This document shows positions 1-11,412 of a stretch of 64,000 nucleotides of DNA, in pieces. The first letter of the stretch is position 1, and every line of letters starts with the position of its first letter. Both the position numbers and the translations under genes were made by a program. The stretch is from NCBI GenBank assembly GCA_963678675.1, contig OY783192.1, forward strand, positions 22,138,472-22,202,471, in the 5' to 3' direction. The stretch comes from Xiphydria camelus. Its lineage: Eukaryota; Arthropoda; Insecta; Hymenoptera; Xiphydriidae. The notes under the pieces were generated by a model, which was not told where the DNA came from, did not search any database, and worked only from the letters and a program-made list of their open reading frames with translations.

Positions 1-506
1 AAGATTTATGTATAAAAAGAAAAAGGCATCATTTGAAAGGAAAATTATTGTAACTCGTTACTAAAAAATTCGACTAAAAAATGTAGGTATAAACAAATTT
101 TCATAAAAAAGAACTTGCCGCGTTTAAGTTTTCATATTTTGTCCACTATACCGAATAATTTGCAGTGCTTGGACGGTGCTAGAGTGATTCATAAATTGCA
201 CTGCCGAAGTCAAATTCAGAGAAATTCAGAAGGCCCCGCGCCTGATCGGTTTCTCGTGCGACGTTCGGTATACTGGTGGTATCATATAAGAGAGAGAGTG
301 TATGAATTTATTTAAAATCTCTCTCATAAGTGCATAAACATCGAATGTAATTCTCTGTAAATTTTTTATTTTGAAGGAAAAAACGCGGCAAGTTCTTTTT
401 TATGAAAATTTGTTTATACCTACATTTTTTTAGTCGAATTTTTTAGTAACGAGTTACAATAATTTTCCTTTCAAATGATGCCTTTTACTTTTTATACATA
501 AATCTT
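1..506. repeat. Foldback/MITE-like element, 125-bp inverted arms
   Basis: Bases 1-125 and 381-506 are near-perfect reverse complements, beginning AAGATTTATGTATAAAAAG and ending with its complement. The 255-bp middle is not coding. A second copy lies at 8862-9348. The left end coincides with the window edge, so the palindrome may extend further; at 8.8-9.5 kb the same arms continue outward. Confidence 0.8.
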
Positions 507-1110
507 GAACATGGCGATCTTAATTGATTTCAAATCTCTTTTGGAGAGTATTTTACGTATCAATTTTTGTTGGCACTGAATGAACATGCCGCCTTTTTTT
601 ACAGAGAATCTGTTTTTGTGGGAGGATTTCATTACTTTTTGGAATTTATTCATGAGGAGAATACGTACCTACATGTAGGAGAATAGCTTTTTATTACCAC
701 CAAATTAAAATCTCACATTTTATACCGATACGAGCTAATTAATTATAACCACGTTACTTTTGATTTATTCTCGTGATATTTTGAAAGAGATTTATAAACT
801 AGAGTGCCCCTATATTTTTCACTTTGCTTTAGTATTTTGGAGAAATAAAACATACCGCTTTCGAATTTACAGGCCATCGGATTTTTCTTATATCTTGGTC
901 GTCTTCAGAAATCCATGTAGACATTTTACCTTTAACTCTCTAACAATAAGTATACTCTTCCAATAACCGTGACGAATTGTTTCATCACATGTAAAGATAC
1001 TACTTATGACAGTATATATGTTGTTACATATTAACTCGAGACGTTGGAATAGTTTTAAGAAATCCTTTTGCATGCACCGCTGAAATTTTGCCCTTACTCG
1101 TAAATAAATT
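507..1110. repeat. 600-bp repeat unit, copy 1
   Basis: This stretch, starting GAACATGGCGATC, is repeated in the same orientation at 9349-9975 with small differences. The first 100 bp also occur inverted at 8760-8860, fused to a piggyBac fragment. The short reading frames inside are not conserved between copies, so I regard the unit as noncoding TE sequence. Confidence 0.7.
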
Positions 1111-1510
1111 TCTCAAGTCACTCGCAAAGTTACGTATACACGGAGAGAAATTTTCGGTAAAAATTACCTAAATAGTAGGGTAAGCGTGTAGCATTCGGTG
1201 TTTTACGGTTAATTTTGTAGAGGCGCTGGTCAGGAATTAACAATCAACCGATATATTTTGACGAACGTTCCAGAATTTTTACCGTTCCAACTCTACAATT
1301 TTACCCGAAGAGGAATTTTTATGCCTGCACAATATAGAAAGTATCCCTCCGTTAATAAATGTTATCGTATAATAGCAGCAAAAATTAACATTCGGCCCTT
1401 AAATTGTAACAAGTTGTGCGCCTTAATTTTTATCATTACGTTACTGCACAATTACCCTAGAGTAACGGAATTTTTACCTATCCGGGTAGATAGATTCTAC
1501 CGATGACATC

Positions 1511-1560
1511 TATAAATTCGATCACGTGAGCGTCAGTTCGCGTCAGTTCGCGTCAGTTCG
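1511..1560 (+). promoter_or_regulatory. TATA box plus three tandem initiator-like repeats
   Basis: TATAAA at 1511-1516 is followed by CGTCAGTTCG repeated exactly three times at 1531-1560. Each unit contains TCAGTT, the arthropod initiator consensus. The candidate +1 adenines lie 24, 34 and 44 bp from the TATA box; the usual distance is about 30 bp. The ATG of the mini-gene is 130-155 bp downstream. Function is inferred from motif spacing only. Confidence 0.5.
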
Positions 1561-1690
1561 GCCGTTTTCGGCCGATCGTCAGAAGTCGATGCACGTTGTG
1601 AGTTGTGGCCATTAGAACCGGTGCGAGTTGTTCCAGAAAAAATAGTGCTTAAACTAATACATTTGTAAAAAAAAACAATTATTTAAAAAG

Positions 1691-1994
1691 ATGAATTACT
1701 GTGTGGTGAAAGCGGCTTTTGAGGTAAGTGATTTTATTTAGAAGATTTATGGGAAAATGTTAGTAGATTTTTTAATCATATTTTTTGCCTGATATACGGA
1801 GAAGTCTCACCATTTTTGTTCATTACCAGGAGTATTTGATGGGAAATTCTGGTGATTTCTTTTTCGTTATAAATAAGAAGAGAAGACTAGAAGAAAAATT
1901 GGGGAAATTCATGCAAAAAAATTCTATTGGGACCGTGCAACTGCTTGGAGGGGATACGGCGAACGATCGTGCGCAACTAGTGGTGAAGGCTTGA
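1691..1994 (+). CDS. Two-exon mini-gene, about 66 aa, unknown function
   Basis: Exon 1 (1691-1723) starts MNYCVVKAAFE and ends at a GTAAGT donor. The acceptor TTACCAG ends at 1829, and exon 2 (1830-1994) continues in the same phase (phase 0) to a TGA. The second exon is basic in its middle (NKKRRLEEKLGKF). A TATA/initiator block lies upstream and AATAAA at 2097-2102 downstream, so the unit has every part of a small RNA polymerase II gene. I do not recognise the protein. It sits inside a TIR-bounded element, so it may be a transposon accessory gene, the first exons of a lost transposase, or a captured host gene. The splice-phase agreement supports coding; the short length argues for caution. 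Confidence 0.45.
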
Positions 1995-2096
1995 AGTTAG
2001 TGGGCACGTCTCTCCATACCTATAACACGTTGACTGCCAGCCACCACCGCTGCCGGGTTAAAGTACATTATATGGCGGTCAACGTGTCTGAAGGTG

Positions 2097-2102
2097 AATA
2101 AA
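2097..2102 (+). terminator. AATAAA polyadenylation signal of the mini-gene
   Basis: AATAAA lies about 100 bp after the TGA at 1994. It follows a short hairpin (about 2026-2088, ACACGTTGACTGCC and its complement) and precedes ACCGGCCCTAA, a sequence like the ends of the GGGCCGG MITE family seen at 19987. Confidence 0.35.
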
Positions 2103-2699
2103 CCGGCCCTAAATGTTATGCTTACTGTTTATTGCAATTCTATACTTATAAATAGTTGCTATAAAATACACCTGATGAAAAACATTCATATTGTTGTTCA
2201 CTAATTGGTTTTGCCGAGGATTTCTATATTCTTGTCGTATTTGGTACTGTATAAAAGTGCCTATTTTTTGCCGACTACTGCCACCAGGTGTCACTGTACG
2301 GGTGTTGCACGATCCCAATACTGAAATATTTCAAGGCACCGTTAGGAGTGGACGCGTCAAGCAAGGGTGATTCACGAAGCCAGGTGGAAGCGGGCAGTTT
2401 CCCCCATAATGACGTCAAGGCAACGGGGCTTTCCAATGCAGGCCCAGGATGAAGGAGTAAAGGGGTCTTATGCTCCTCCAGGCAATCAATGGAAGCCATT
2501 TTCGATCGACAACCAGCGTGCATATCGGATCGTGATTCGAGTCTCATCGAGGATTGCTTCAGGACTTATCGTGCAGCCGCGTCGAGTCTACCGCGTCGAA
2601 TATAGCTTACAATACATAGAGTCTCAGCAGATAAGATTTTCATTGAAAAATTTTAATCTATTTAATTTTGTATGTCATTTGTTCTTCTGAGCAGAAAAG

Positions 2700-3018
2700 T
2701 GTGGGGAACGATTTGACGGAGAAAACCTAGGGTCTGCGGGCCGTTAACGGAACATCCTCGATAACGCACGGACGACCATACCGACCGTTATAACAGGACA
2801 CCGACGCTACCTGAGAACGCACGGTGATCGGCTCGGAATAAGGGACGAGCCGGGCGTAAGGACGGCTCGGGCAGCTCGGTGGTCATTCTCTCCTTCGACC
2901 ATCGCAAGAGCTACTTCGGCGAAGAGCCGAAGTCAAGTCGCAGTCACATTCATCACGTTGTAATTCACAATCAGTCGCATTCATCAATAAACTGTTCTTT
3001 CGGGAAATATTTCCTACA
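2700..3018 (+). mobile_element. Solo LTR, 319 bp
   Basis: The block begins TGTGGGG and ends CCTACA (the TG...CA ends of LTRs). It is flanked by the 4-bp direct repeat AAAG (2696-2699 and 3019-3022) and has AATAAA at 2986-2991, near its 3' end. No internal retrotransposon sequence adjoins it, so it is best read as a solo LTR left by LTR-LTR recombination. A 4-bp duplication would suit a gypsy-type element. Confidence 0.6.
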
Positions 3019-3789
3019 AAAGCTGTCGAATTTCCCTTAGTAATGAACGCGTAACAAGGAAGTTAGAAATACTCGTCATTTGCAGCGATCGTTTACTACC
3101 TGGCCGCAATAAACTGCTATTTCTGGCACAGGCAAGCGCGGGTACGTATCCCGATGCCGCGACTTCCTCCGTGATGCGAATTTTTCGGCACTGCACTGGT
3201 ACGAAAGACGCGGAACGACGCGACGCTCGATAGCAACGGTCACAAATAAACGCACTTAGGTCAAATGTCAGGAAAAGAATTCAATTCCCGATATCAAACA
3301 AGTAATTAGAACAAAATATATAAAAATTTCCATACAATTTTTAATTTAATAATTAATATCCACTTAATAAGGTGAAGAAAATTTGCTCACGGATAAATAA
3401 AAAATATAAAAACGTAAAATAAAAAGTATCACATTGAACGGTAAATTTATATTCTAATTGGTGGGAAAAAAATAATCCTTGAGGTTAGTAATAATTTCAG
3501 TACAGGTTAGTATATTTTACCGTACCGGTGCAGTAGTTTCTACCCCGAAAACAGTAAAATCTTTCTCATTGTTTGACACTTTCAATCTATCTCAGCCATA
3601 ATTTTCATCTATTCCAACCACATTTTTTATTTGATACAGAGGTCACATTTTACTTTCGAGAACATGAAAAACTCTTTGAATGCATGATATTTTTTACCTC
3701 ACTAACCAAATGCAACACGATTACCGTACTAGTTGGGTATTTTTTCCCTGAATTTCAGGCAAATAGTACTGACGATTTCTCTCCGTGTA

Positions 3790-4040
3790 CGCATCTAAGT
3801 GAATAGACCAATCAGGATCAGGTATTCCGTTGTGGTGGGGGTCCTGATTGATCTACTCGCTAAGATGCGTATACGTTCCCTGATACGGAATACTTGATCC
3901 TGATTGGTCTATTCGCTAAGATGCGTGCACGCAAAGATATGAGCGAGTTCGAGAAAGGGGCCTCTGATCTGCCGGTAGCTGTCGATCTGCCGGTAGCCGG
4001 GAGCAGCCCTATGAAACTACACCAATGCGCCTTATATAAA
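3790..4040. repeat. Repeat shared with 10105-10300, internal hairpins
   Basis: Contains several partial copies, in both orientations, of a block with GATGCGT, CCTGATTGGTCTA and ACGGAATACTTGAT. A diverged copy lies at 10105-10300. In both places it is followed by a large palindrome (4365-5490; 10395-11412), so it marks the same composite element. No coding potential. Confidence 0.55.
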
Positions 4041-4364
4041 TTTTGTCCCCACTATTGAAGCCGCTGAAAACAATTCCGCTGCGTGGCGCCACTCACACGT
4101 GATGTTAATAGATCATTATAATAACGGTCGTGTAGTGTTATTCGAACACTTCGAACATAATTCCGTGGATTGTGTATATTCGGTATATTTTTTTATGTTT
4201 AAATGTAACATCATTTTTTTAAATTTATTGTTAACGATGCCGTGCCATGTGCGGAGGACATGGAGGGGGTAACATCACGTTACTGCTGGCGCCGCGCTGC
4301 GGCGGACACAATAGCGGGGACAGAAATTTAGGCGAGTAATAGGGGGCTGGCCGGGAGATTGAAG

Positions 4365-5490
4365 TCTCTAACCTCGAAATTGTTAATTTGTAAATAATAC
4401 TGAATAATGTGTAGAAGTGATAAATAATTATTCGGGTTTCTTCGATGAGTTTCCCCAAGTGTTTAAAAATCGGTGTCCATAACTGAGGCTTCAACTTCCA
4501 GCGATTAAGTAAGTAATTACTGCAGAACGAGTAGGTTACAAGATTTTCATGAAGTTTTTGACGGTTTTCTTGCATGTCCCCTTTCATAAGGTGCAAACAA
4601 AGAGGATGTAACTTCTGTCCTATCCTGAAGAAAATGAGTCGATCGACATCAGACATTGTCGAACTTATCACCGAGCGCCTTTCACCCACGGTATTTTCAT
4701 TGCAATATGCGCTTTTCATTTCAACTATTCCTGCTTCAAATAACTTTCACTTCTTTCAAAGTATTTACCTTGTACGAATTGTTGATCGTAGGGGGCAGCA
4801 ATCAATGATTGTGACTAATCGTAGACAAATTATTCCTGCGATGATGTTCCAGTTGCGAAGCATACACTAGCAAGTCAGCTTACAGAGCGTCCGATGTTTA
4901 GTATCAACTTTACCTCTTTTGGAATACCCATCACCCGAGCATAATCACGATTATGTTAACGTTAATCGCAGAATAGACCGTGAACTTGGGCACATTATCG
5001 CAGTAGTAGTTCGGCACACTTGTCTACGACGATTCGCTATTATTGATCGCTGCCTCCTACCACGAACAGTTCATAAAAGGCTATTAGCTTGAAAGAAGTA
5101 AAAGTTATTTAACGCTGGAATAGTTGAAACGAGAAGCGCGTATTGCAATTAATGTACCGTGGGTAATAGGCGCTCGGTGACAAGTCTGACATTCTCCAAT
5201 GTCCATCGAGTCATCTTTTTACGGACAGGACACGAGCTAGATCTGCTTCAGTTGCACCTGTACGAGATGACATATCAGAAAATCATGAGTCTTCATGAAA
5301 ATCTTCTAACCTACTCGTTCTGCAGTAATACTTAATAATATCACTGGAAGTTGAAGCAACAGTTATTGGCAAAAATCGGACACCGGTTTTTAAACACTTG
5401 GGGAATATCATCGAAGAAACCCGAATGATTATTTCTTACCACTTTTACAAATTAGTAATCATTATTTACAAATTAACGATTTCGATCTCC
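4365..5490. repeat. 1.1-kb imperfect palindrome
   Basis: The left arm (about 4365-4830) is matched in reverse complement by about 5010-5490, around a 180-bp centre. Shared landmarks include CTCGAAATTGTTAATTTG, GTTTAAAAATCGG and GATCGCTGCC. Diverged arms recur at 10695-11412. Reading frames here are byproducts of the palindrome and show no known domain. Confidence 0.7.
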
Positions 5491-5689
5491 CGAATTGACA
5501 GGTACCGGGAGATCAGACTTTTGACACTTTTCGCTCAGCTCGTAAGACCGCAGCGCACTCTCCCGAAGCCAACTCTTAAAGCACCGAGCCAACCACTTCC
5601 AACCAAATGTCAGGGAAATCCAAAATCAGGAGTTTTTGCCAGAGGACATTCGGTATATGTTGTTACATACAGAAAAGTTATCATATTTT

Positions 5690-6112
5690 GTAATTTCCAT
5701 CGTTACACTAGAGGCGAAGAAGAGATGAAATAGAAGTGAGGTACACGTACACTTCACGTTTGACAGGTCGGTATATAAATTGGAACATGTGATACTATAA
5801 TACAAAAGAGGAAATGTATCGATAAAGAAAAAATAATAATAAAGTAGTTACTCCATTATTGTAATCCAATAACCACGACCATTTTCTGCCACGACTTTAA
5901 TTGCTGATAGTGAAGAAAAATCAAATTTATTGGTTCATCCATCCACTATCAACAATCAAAGTCGTAACAGATTGTAAATAACACAAACAATTTAAAATAT
6001 ACTGAACTAACTAAACGTAGAAACTAAGATTATATTAATCTAAGTTAACCAATTCTAATAATGACAGAATTAAGAAAAATGATATATTTCCTCTTTCGTA
6101 TTATACTACCAA
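5690..6112. repeat. Half-palindrome of the mariner-derived repeat family
   Basis: Bases 5710-5960 carry the recurrent block running from GAAGAAGAGATGAAATAG through GACAGGTCGGTATATAAAT to TAATAATAAAGTAGTTACT. Only part of the opposing arm is present. Bases 5960-6110 are AT-rich filler seen again near 14400-14560 and 15090-15200. Confidence 0.6.
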
Positions 6113-6500
6113 TTTACATACCGACCTGTCAAATGCAATGAATGCAACTGGTTCTTGTTGGAACAATAAGTGAATGATCCCTCGTTGGAAAGAAACCTCC
6201 TCGGGTTCGCAAACGATCTGTAACAAATAGTAAATTACACAATTATATGCAGCATTTCACTTTTAAAATATACCGAACTTACTCAGCGTAAAAATTAAGA
6301 ACCAATTTATATACCGACCTGTCAAATGCAATGAATGCAACTAAGCCACTGGTTCTTGTTGGAACAACAAGTAGATGATCCCTCGTTCGAAAGAAACCTC
6401 CTCGGGTTTGCATACGATCTGTAACAAATTGTAAATTACATAATCATATGCAGCATTTCACTATTTAAAATATACCGAACTTACTCGAGCGTAGAAATTA
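6113..6500. repeat. Local tandem duplication, about 190-bp unit
   Basis: Two adjacent copies start at TTATATACCGACCTGTCAAA (about 6113 and 6309). Each contains CTGGTTCTTGTTGGAACAA and CCTCCTCGGGTT, and each ends with a TTACTC-type tail. The block overlaps the transposase fragment CNWFLEQ...VDDPS recognised at 15866-16000, so it is a duplicated decayed transposase piece. Confidence 0.65.
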
Positions 6501-6606
6501 AAAAACTAACTATATCTGAGTTAATCAATTCTATTCTAATAATGACAGAATTATTAAAAATGATATATTTCTTCTCTCGTATTATACTACGTTATTCAGC
6601 ACTTAT

Positions 6607-7724
6607 CTGCCTAATCGGTATCAGTAATTCCTCATTGACCGTCGTTACAGCGGAAACGAAGAAGAGATGAAATAGAAGTGCGGTACGTGTACACTTCAGG
6701 TTTGAAAGGTCGGTGTGTAAATTGGAACTTGTAATAGTACGAAAGAGGAAATATATCGACAGAGAAAAATAGTGATAAAGTAATTACTTGATTATTGTGA
6801 TCCAATTCCATTTCATCTCCTATTCTGCCACGGCTTGTATTGATGATTGATTTTCTTCGATTTTTCCCGTGCTCGCATGACCCTGAAAACAAAAAATAGA
6901 ACGAACACAAAGATATTGTCCTTCCATTGTGTGAAAGTGAGGTTAAAGCTGTCAAATGGCAATTAAACTTATCTGATGGCAATTCTTCTGAGACCCTCTC
7001 CTTTCCTGCTCCTTTCTTGATGCACAGGCATTGGAGAGAAGAATACCACTGCATCCGTTCACTATCTCGATATTCGAAAAAAATACAAACGATTATTAAA
7101 CTATACGGAGCGTCTGTCACATTCACCACTATTGAGATTCACTACTCCGATTACACTGAATTTTTACTTTTTATTAACAAGCGCGTCCGAGGATCGAAAA
7201 AATGCGAGGGAAATCGTTACGCGAATGGAAATATTTTATTAATTTTGAAAAATAACTAAACATTCCAGGAATATATTCTCTCACACACTCTCACATACAT
7301 TTTTGATGGCGTATGCGTGTAGCCGCAACTGTGTACACATTTCCGACCATGGCCGAATATCGCCGAAGACAGGCGGAATTTTTGTGAGATTTTGACATAT
7401 ATATATCGCCCGAGAAATCGGATTCTCGACTTTTATGGGGCGAGGGGCGTGGCTTCGCGTTGCTAAGGAAAAATCTCTGTTAATATGTAACTTACAACAT
7501 TTACTCTGGTCTCTATCCATAGAGAATAGTCGATTTATATGGCGTAACTAAGCATAGTTTTGGTTATAACCGTATATTTATTGAGAAAATTCGATGTTAA
7601 AATTGAGGGGTGAAGGGGGCAGACATTTTTCCTGTAAAGATACACGGGTGCTCGCGGCGACAGCGCTGGCGGTGTCGTTCTGACGACTTGAATGAACATG
7701 CCGTGAGACACTACCGTGTCTCTT
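6607..7724. repeat. 1.1-kb segmental repeat, copy 1
   Basis: Strongly similar to 16117-17240, and to 23460-23995 over its first half. Landmarks are ATCGGTATCAG at the left, CTCTCACACACTCTCACAT in the middle and GAGACAC..GTGTCTC at the right. In both full copies the right edge joins piggyBac coding sequence on the minus strand. It may therefore be the 3' flank or untranslated tail of that piggyBac, fused to mariner-family repeat. Confidence 0.65.
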
Positions 7725-8735
7725 GATGTGAGAATTAATTCCTGCCATATTTAGTAATGAGTATAAAATAACCATGGGGCCAACGTCTTGTATTACGTGT
7801 GCAATTGTAGTTGGCTGATAATTCATCTACAACATCAACACCACTTTTCATTTGATTGGAAAACGTTATGATACTTGGTTTAGAGCGCTCTCCAGTATCA
7901 GAGTCAATTTCATCGACAAAATGCATGTTGGACACCAGTAGTACATTTTTTCCCTTTCGTGGTACGTAGGACACCAGAGTTTTATCTTCTTGAAAAGCAA
8001 ACATACTTGAGTTGACTGGACGGTGCTTTGTGTTCACAAATTCTGGAGGTAACTCTCTCTTGTTTTTTCGTATAGTTCCAACAAGGGTTAAGTTGTGATT
8101 TTGAAGGAGTTCATTAATTAATTCATAAGATGTAAACCAGTTGTCTACAGTAATGTTCCTGCCGGTTTTTGTTATTGGCATAATCATACGTAAAACAACA
8201 CTTTTTGGGTCATTACATATTGTTGGAATTCTCCTTCTGGTTGCTGACCCACATAAACTTTCAAGTTGTAGGTATAATACATTTTAGAATCTACCAAAAT
8301 GCAAAAATTTTTATCCCATATTTATTTGGTTTAGACGGGATGTATTGTCTGAAGCTATAACGGCCCCTGAATGCTTCTAATTTCTCATCAATCGTTGCGT
8401 ACTCCGATATCGTGTAATGTTTTTGGCAATTTTGAACAAATGAAGCAAATATATCGCGTATGGCTGCCAGTTTACCATTTTCACGGCGTTGTTCTCTGGT
8501 GTTTATATCATCAGTGCGAATAACACGCATGAGGAAGCGAAATTGTTGCAAAGGCATCGTCAACCAAAATAAATCTATTCCGGTTCCTTCACGATTCCAA
8601 AATTCTTCTGAATTTAATCGGCTGCTCTTATGTATGCCAGCTAAGTACAGATGTCCAAACAAAGCATTAATTTCTGGAAAATTGGTGGGTCTTGCATCTC
8701 TGGAATGCTGGTAATTTCGAAGGATCCCTTGTATA
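7724..8735 (-). pseudogene. piggyBac transposase remnant, catalytic core and C-terminal part
   Basis: DDE_Tnp_1_7 (piggyBac) transposase, the nuclear enzyme that moves TTAA-flanked elements. Two main frames (8735-8291, 8187-7735) plus a shifted tail carry the family signatures: IDEKLEAFRGR with the first catalytic Asp, RNITVDNWFTS with the second, GTIRKNKRELPPEF, and SGVDVVDEL with the third. At least three frameshifts (near 8283, 8220 and 7780) separate these blocks, so it is dead. The N-terminal third is missing: at about 8735-8752 the coding sequence joins an inverted copy of the 507-1110 repeat. The end is truncated at LLNMAGINSH and runs into the 6607-7724 repeat. The cysteine-rich tail is absent. 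The missing N-terminal part is represented by a separate remnant at 17240-17659. Confidence 0.9.
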
Positions 8736-8751
8736 TATATACCCCCACAAA

Positions 8752-9462
8752 AACAGATTCTCTGTAAAAAAAAGGCGGCATGTTCATTCAGTGCCAACAA
8801 AAATTGATACGTAAAATACTCTCCAAAAAAGATTTGAAATCAATTAAGATCGCCATGTTCAAGATTTATATATAAAAAGTAAAAGGCATCATTTTAAAGG
8901 AAAATTATTGTAAGTCAAGTTACTAAAAAATTCGACTAAAAGAAGTTATAAAAAGAATGTAATAAAAAAGAACTTGCCGCGTTTAAGTTTTCATATTTTG
9001 TCCACTATACCGAATAATTGGCAGTGCTTGGACGGTGCTGGAGTAATTCATAAATTGCACTGCCGAAGTCAAATTCAGAGAAATTCAGAAGGCCACCGCC
9101 TGATTGGTTTCCCGTGCGACATTCGGTATACTGGTGGTATCATATAAGTGTATGAATTTATTAAAATCATAATTGCATAAACATCGAGTATAATTCTGTC
9201 TGAATTTTTTATTTTGAAGGAAAAAAACGTGGCAAGTTCTTTTTTATTAAATTTTTTTTATAAATTCTTTAGTCGAATTTTTTAGTAACTTGATTTACAA
9301 TAATTTTTCTTTCAAATGATGCCTTTTACTTTTTATATATAAATCTTGAACATGGCGATCTTAATTGGTTTCAAATCTTTTTTGGAGAGTATTTTACGTA
9401 GGTATCAATTTTTGTTGGCACTGAATGAACATGCCGCCTTTTTTACAGAAAATCTGTTTTTG
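8752..9462. repeat. Palindrome containing the second foldback element
   Basis: The foldback element at 8862-9348 lies exactly between inverted copies of GCCATGTTC-flanked sequence (8752-8861 and 9349-9462). The whole 710 bp is therefore one imperfect palindrome with arms over 230 bp. The 1-506 copy has only its right flank inside this window. Confidence 0.75.
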
Positions 9463-9975
9463 TGGGGGGATTTCATTACTTTTTGGAATTTATTCATGAG
9501 GAGAATACGTACACATGTAGAAGAATAGCTTTCTATTACCACAAAATTAAAGTCTCACATTTTATACCGATACGAGCCAATTAATTATAACCACTTACTT
9601 ACTTTTGATTTATTCTCGTGATATTTTGAAAGGGATTTATAGACTAGAGAGCCCTTATATTTTTCACTTTGCCTTAGTATTTTGGAGAAATAAAACATAT
9701 ACCGCTTTCGAATTTACAGGCCATCGGATTTTTCTTATATTTTGGTCGTCTTCAGAAATCCATGAAGATGTTTTACCTTCAACTCTCTCTCTCTCTCTCT
9801 AAGTATACTCTTCCAATGACCATGACGAATTGTTTCATCACATGTAAAGATACCACTTATGATAGTATATATGTATGTTGCTACATATATTAACTCGAGA
9901 CGTTGGAATAGTTTTAAGAAATAATTTTGCATGCACCGCTGAAATTTCGCCCTTACTCATAAATAAATTTAATGT
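9349..9975. repeat. 600-bp repeat unit, copy 2
   Basis: Direct-repeat partner of 507-1110. It differs by small indels and a short CT run (about 9785-9800). It ends at ACTCATAAATAAATTTAA and is followed by about 130 bp of unique sequence. Confidence 0.7.
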
Positions 9976-10104
9976 AATTATTACTACATCATTTACAGCT
10001 TCGATGCTGACCTTACGACTCATTTCAATCCGAGTAGAACATTCATTGCAAATATCATCATAAACATGCCAATGCGAATAAAAATCATCTACTAACTGTT
10101 GCAG

Positions 10105-10300
10105 ATCAAGTATTCCGTTGTTGTGGGGGTCCTGATTGGTCTACTCGCAAAGATGCGTATACGTTTCTTAGCGAGATGACCAATCAGGACCCCCGCCGCA
10201 ACGGAATACTTGAACCTGATTGGTCTCTTCGCTGAGTTGCGTGCACGCAAAGATACGAGTGACTCCAGAAAGGCCCCCCTGATCTCCCGGTAGCTGTCAA
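10105..10300. repeat. Repeat shared with 3790-4040
   Basis: Contains an internal inverted repeat around CCTGATTGGTCTACTCGC and ACGGAATACTTGAACC. It marks the left edge of another copy of the palindromic composite. Confidence 0.5.
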
Positions 10301-10394
10301 TTCAGCAGATCGAAACATGTATAACCTCGAAATCAAGTGTACAAGTGATAAGATAATTATTCGGGTTTCTTCGGTGAGTTTCCCCAAGTGTTTA

Positions 10395-10690
10395 AAGTAG
10401 TTACTCCATTATTGTAATCCAATTTTATTGTATCCCTTATTTTTCTGCCACGACTTTGATTGTTGATAGTGGATGGATCAGCTAATAAATTTGATTTTTA
10501 TTCACTATCAACTATCAAAGACGTGGCAGAAAAATAAGGGATACAATGGAATTGGATTACAGTAATATAGTAACTACTTTATTATTATTTTTTCTTTATC
10601 GATATAGTCCCTCTTTCGTATTATACTATCCCACAAGTTCGAATTTATATACCGATCTGTTAAACGTGAAGTGTACATGTACCTCACTTT
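10395..10690. repeat. Palindrome of the mariner-derived family
   Basis: Arms 10396-10470 and 10500-10580 are complementary (TTTCTGCCACGACTTTGAT and its complement). The right side continues into the recurrent block ending near GTGTACATGTACCTCAC. Confidence 0.7.
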
Positions 10691-10694
10691 TATC

Positions 10695-11412
10695 TCATTA
10701 AGTATTACTGCAGACTCTGACATGTCATCTCGTACAGGTGCAACCGAAGAGGACCTAGCTCGTGTCCTGTCCGTAAAAAGATGACTCGATGGACATCGGA
10801 GAATATCAGACTTGTCACCGAGCGCCTACTACCCACGGTACATTTATTGCAATATGCGCTTTTCGTTTCAATTATTCCTGCTTTAAATAACTTTCACTTC
10901 TTTCAAAGTATTTACCTTGTACAAACTGTTCATCGTAGGGGGCAGCGATCAATGATTGTGACTAATCCCATCACCTGAGCATAATCACGATTACGTTAAT
11001 GTTAATCGCAGAATAGACCGTGAGCTCGGGCACATTATCGCAGTAGTAGTTCGCTACACCGAATTGCTTTTTAGTTTTAATAGACGAACTTGTCTACGAC
11101 GAGTCGCTATTATCGATCGCTGCCACCTACCACGAACAGTTCAAAAAAGGTTATTATCTTGAAAGAAGTAATAGTTATTTAACGCTGGAATAGTTGAAAG
11201 GAGAAACGCGTATTGCAATTAATGCATCTTGGGATATAGGCGCTCGGTGACAAGTCTGACATTCTCCAATGTCCATCGAGTCATCTTTTTGTGGACAGGA
11301 CACGAGCTAGATCCTCTTCGGTTGCACCTGTACGAGACGACAAGTCAGAAAATCATGAGTCTTCATGAAAATCTTCTTACCTACTCGTTCTGCAGTAATA
11401 CTTAATGAAATA
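10695..11412. repeat. 700-bp palindrome, second copy of the 4365-5490 type
   Basis: TTAAGTATTACTGCAG at the left is inverted at 11385-11405. The inner arms share GGACACGAGCTAGATC/GACCTAGCTCGTGTCC-type blocks and GTCACCGAGCGCCTA. The centre (about 10975-11090) is unique to this type. No protein is recognised. Confidence 0.65.

Larger units (their letters stand above)
1137..3789. mobile_element. 2.65-kb DNA element with 15-bp perfect TIRs
   Basis: TACACGGAGAGAAAT at 1137-1151 is perfectly inverted at 3775-3789. No convincing target-site duplication (TSD) is visible. The interval holds a promoter-like block, a two-exon mini-gene and a solo LTR at 2700-3018. No transposase is recognisable, so it could be a non-autonomous element or two unrelated ends. 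The family is not identified. Confidence 0.5.

Noticed and set aside
4231..4870. Frames of 162 and 98 codons on opposite strands
   Set aside because: They lie in a palindrome arm, overlap each other and match no family I recognise; the related arm near 10.7-11.4 kb does not preserve them.
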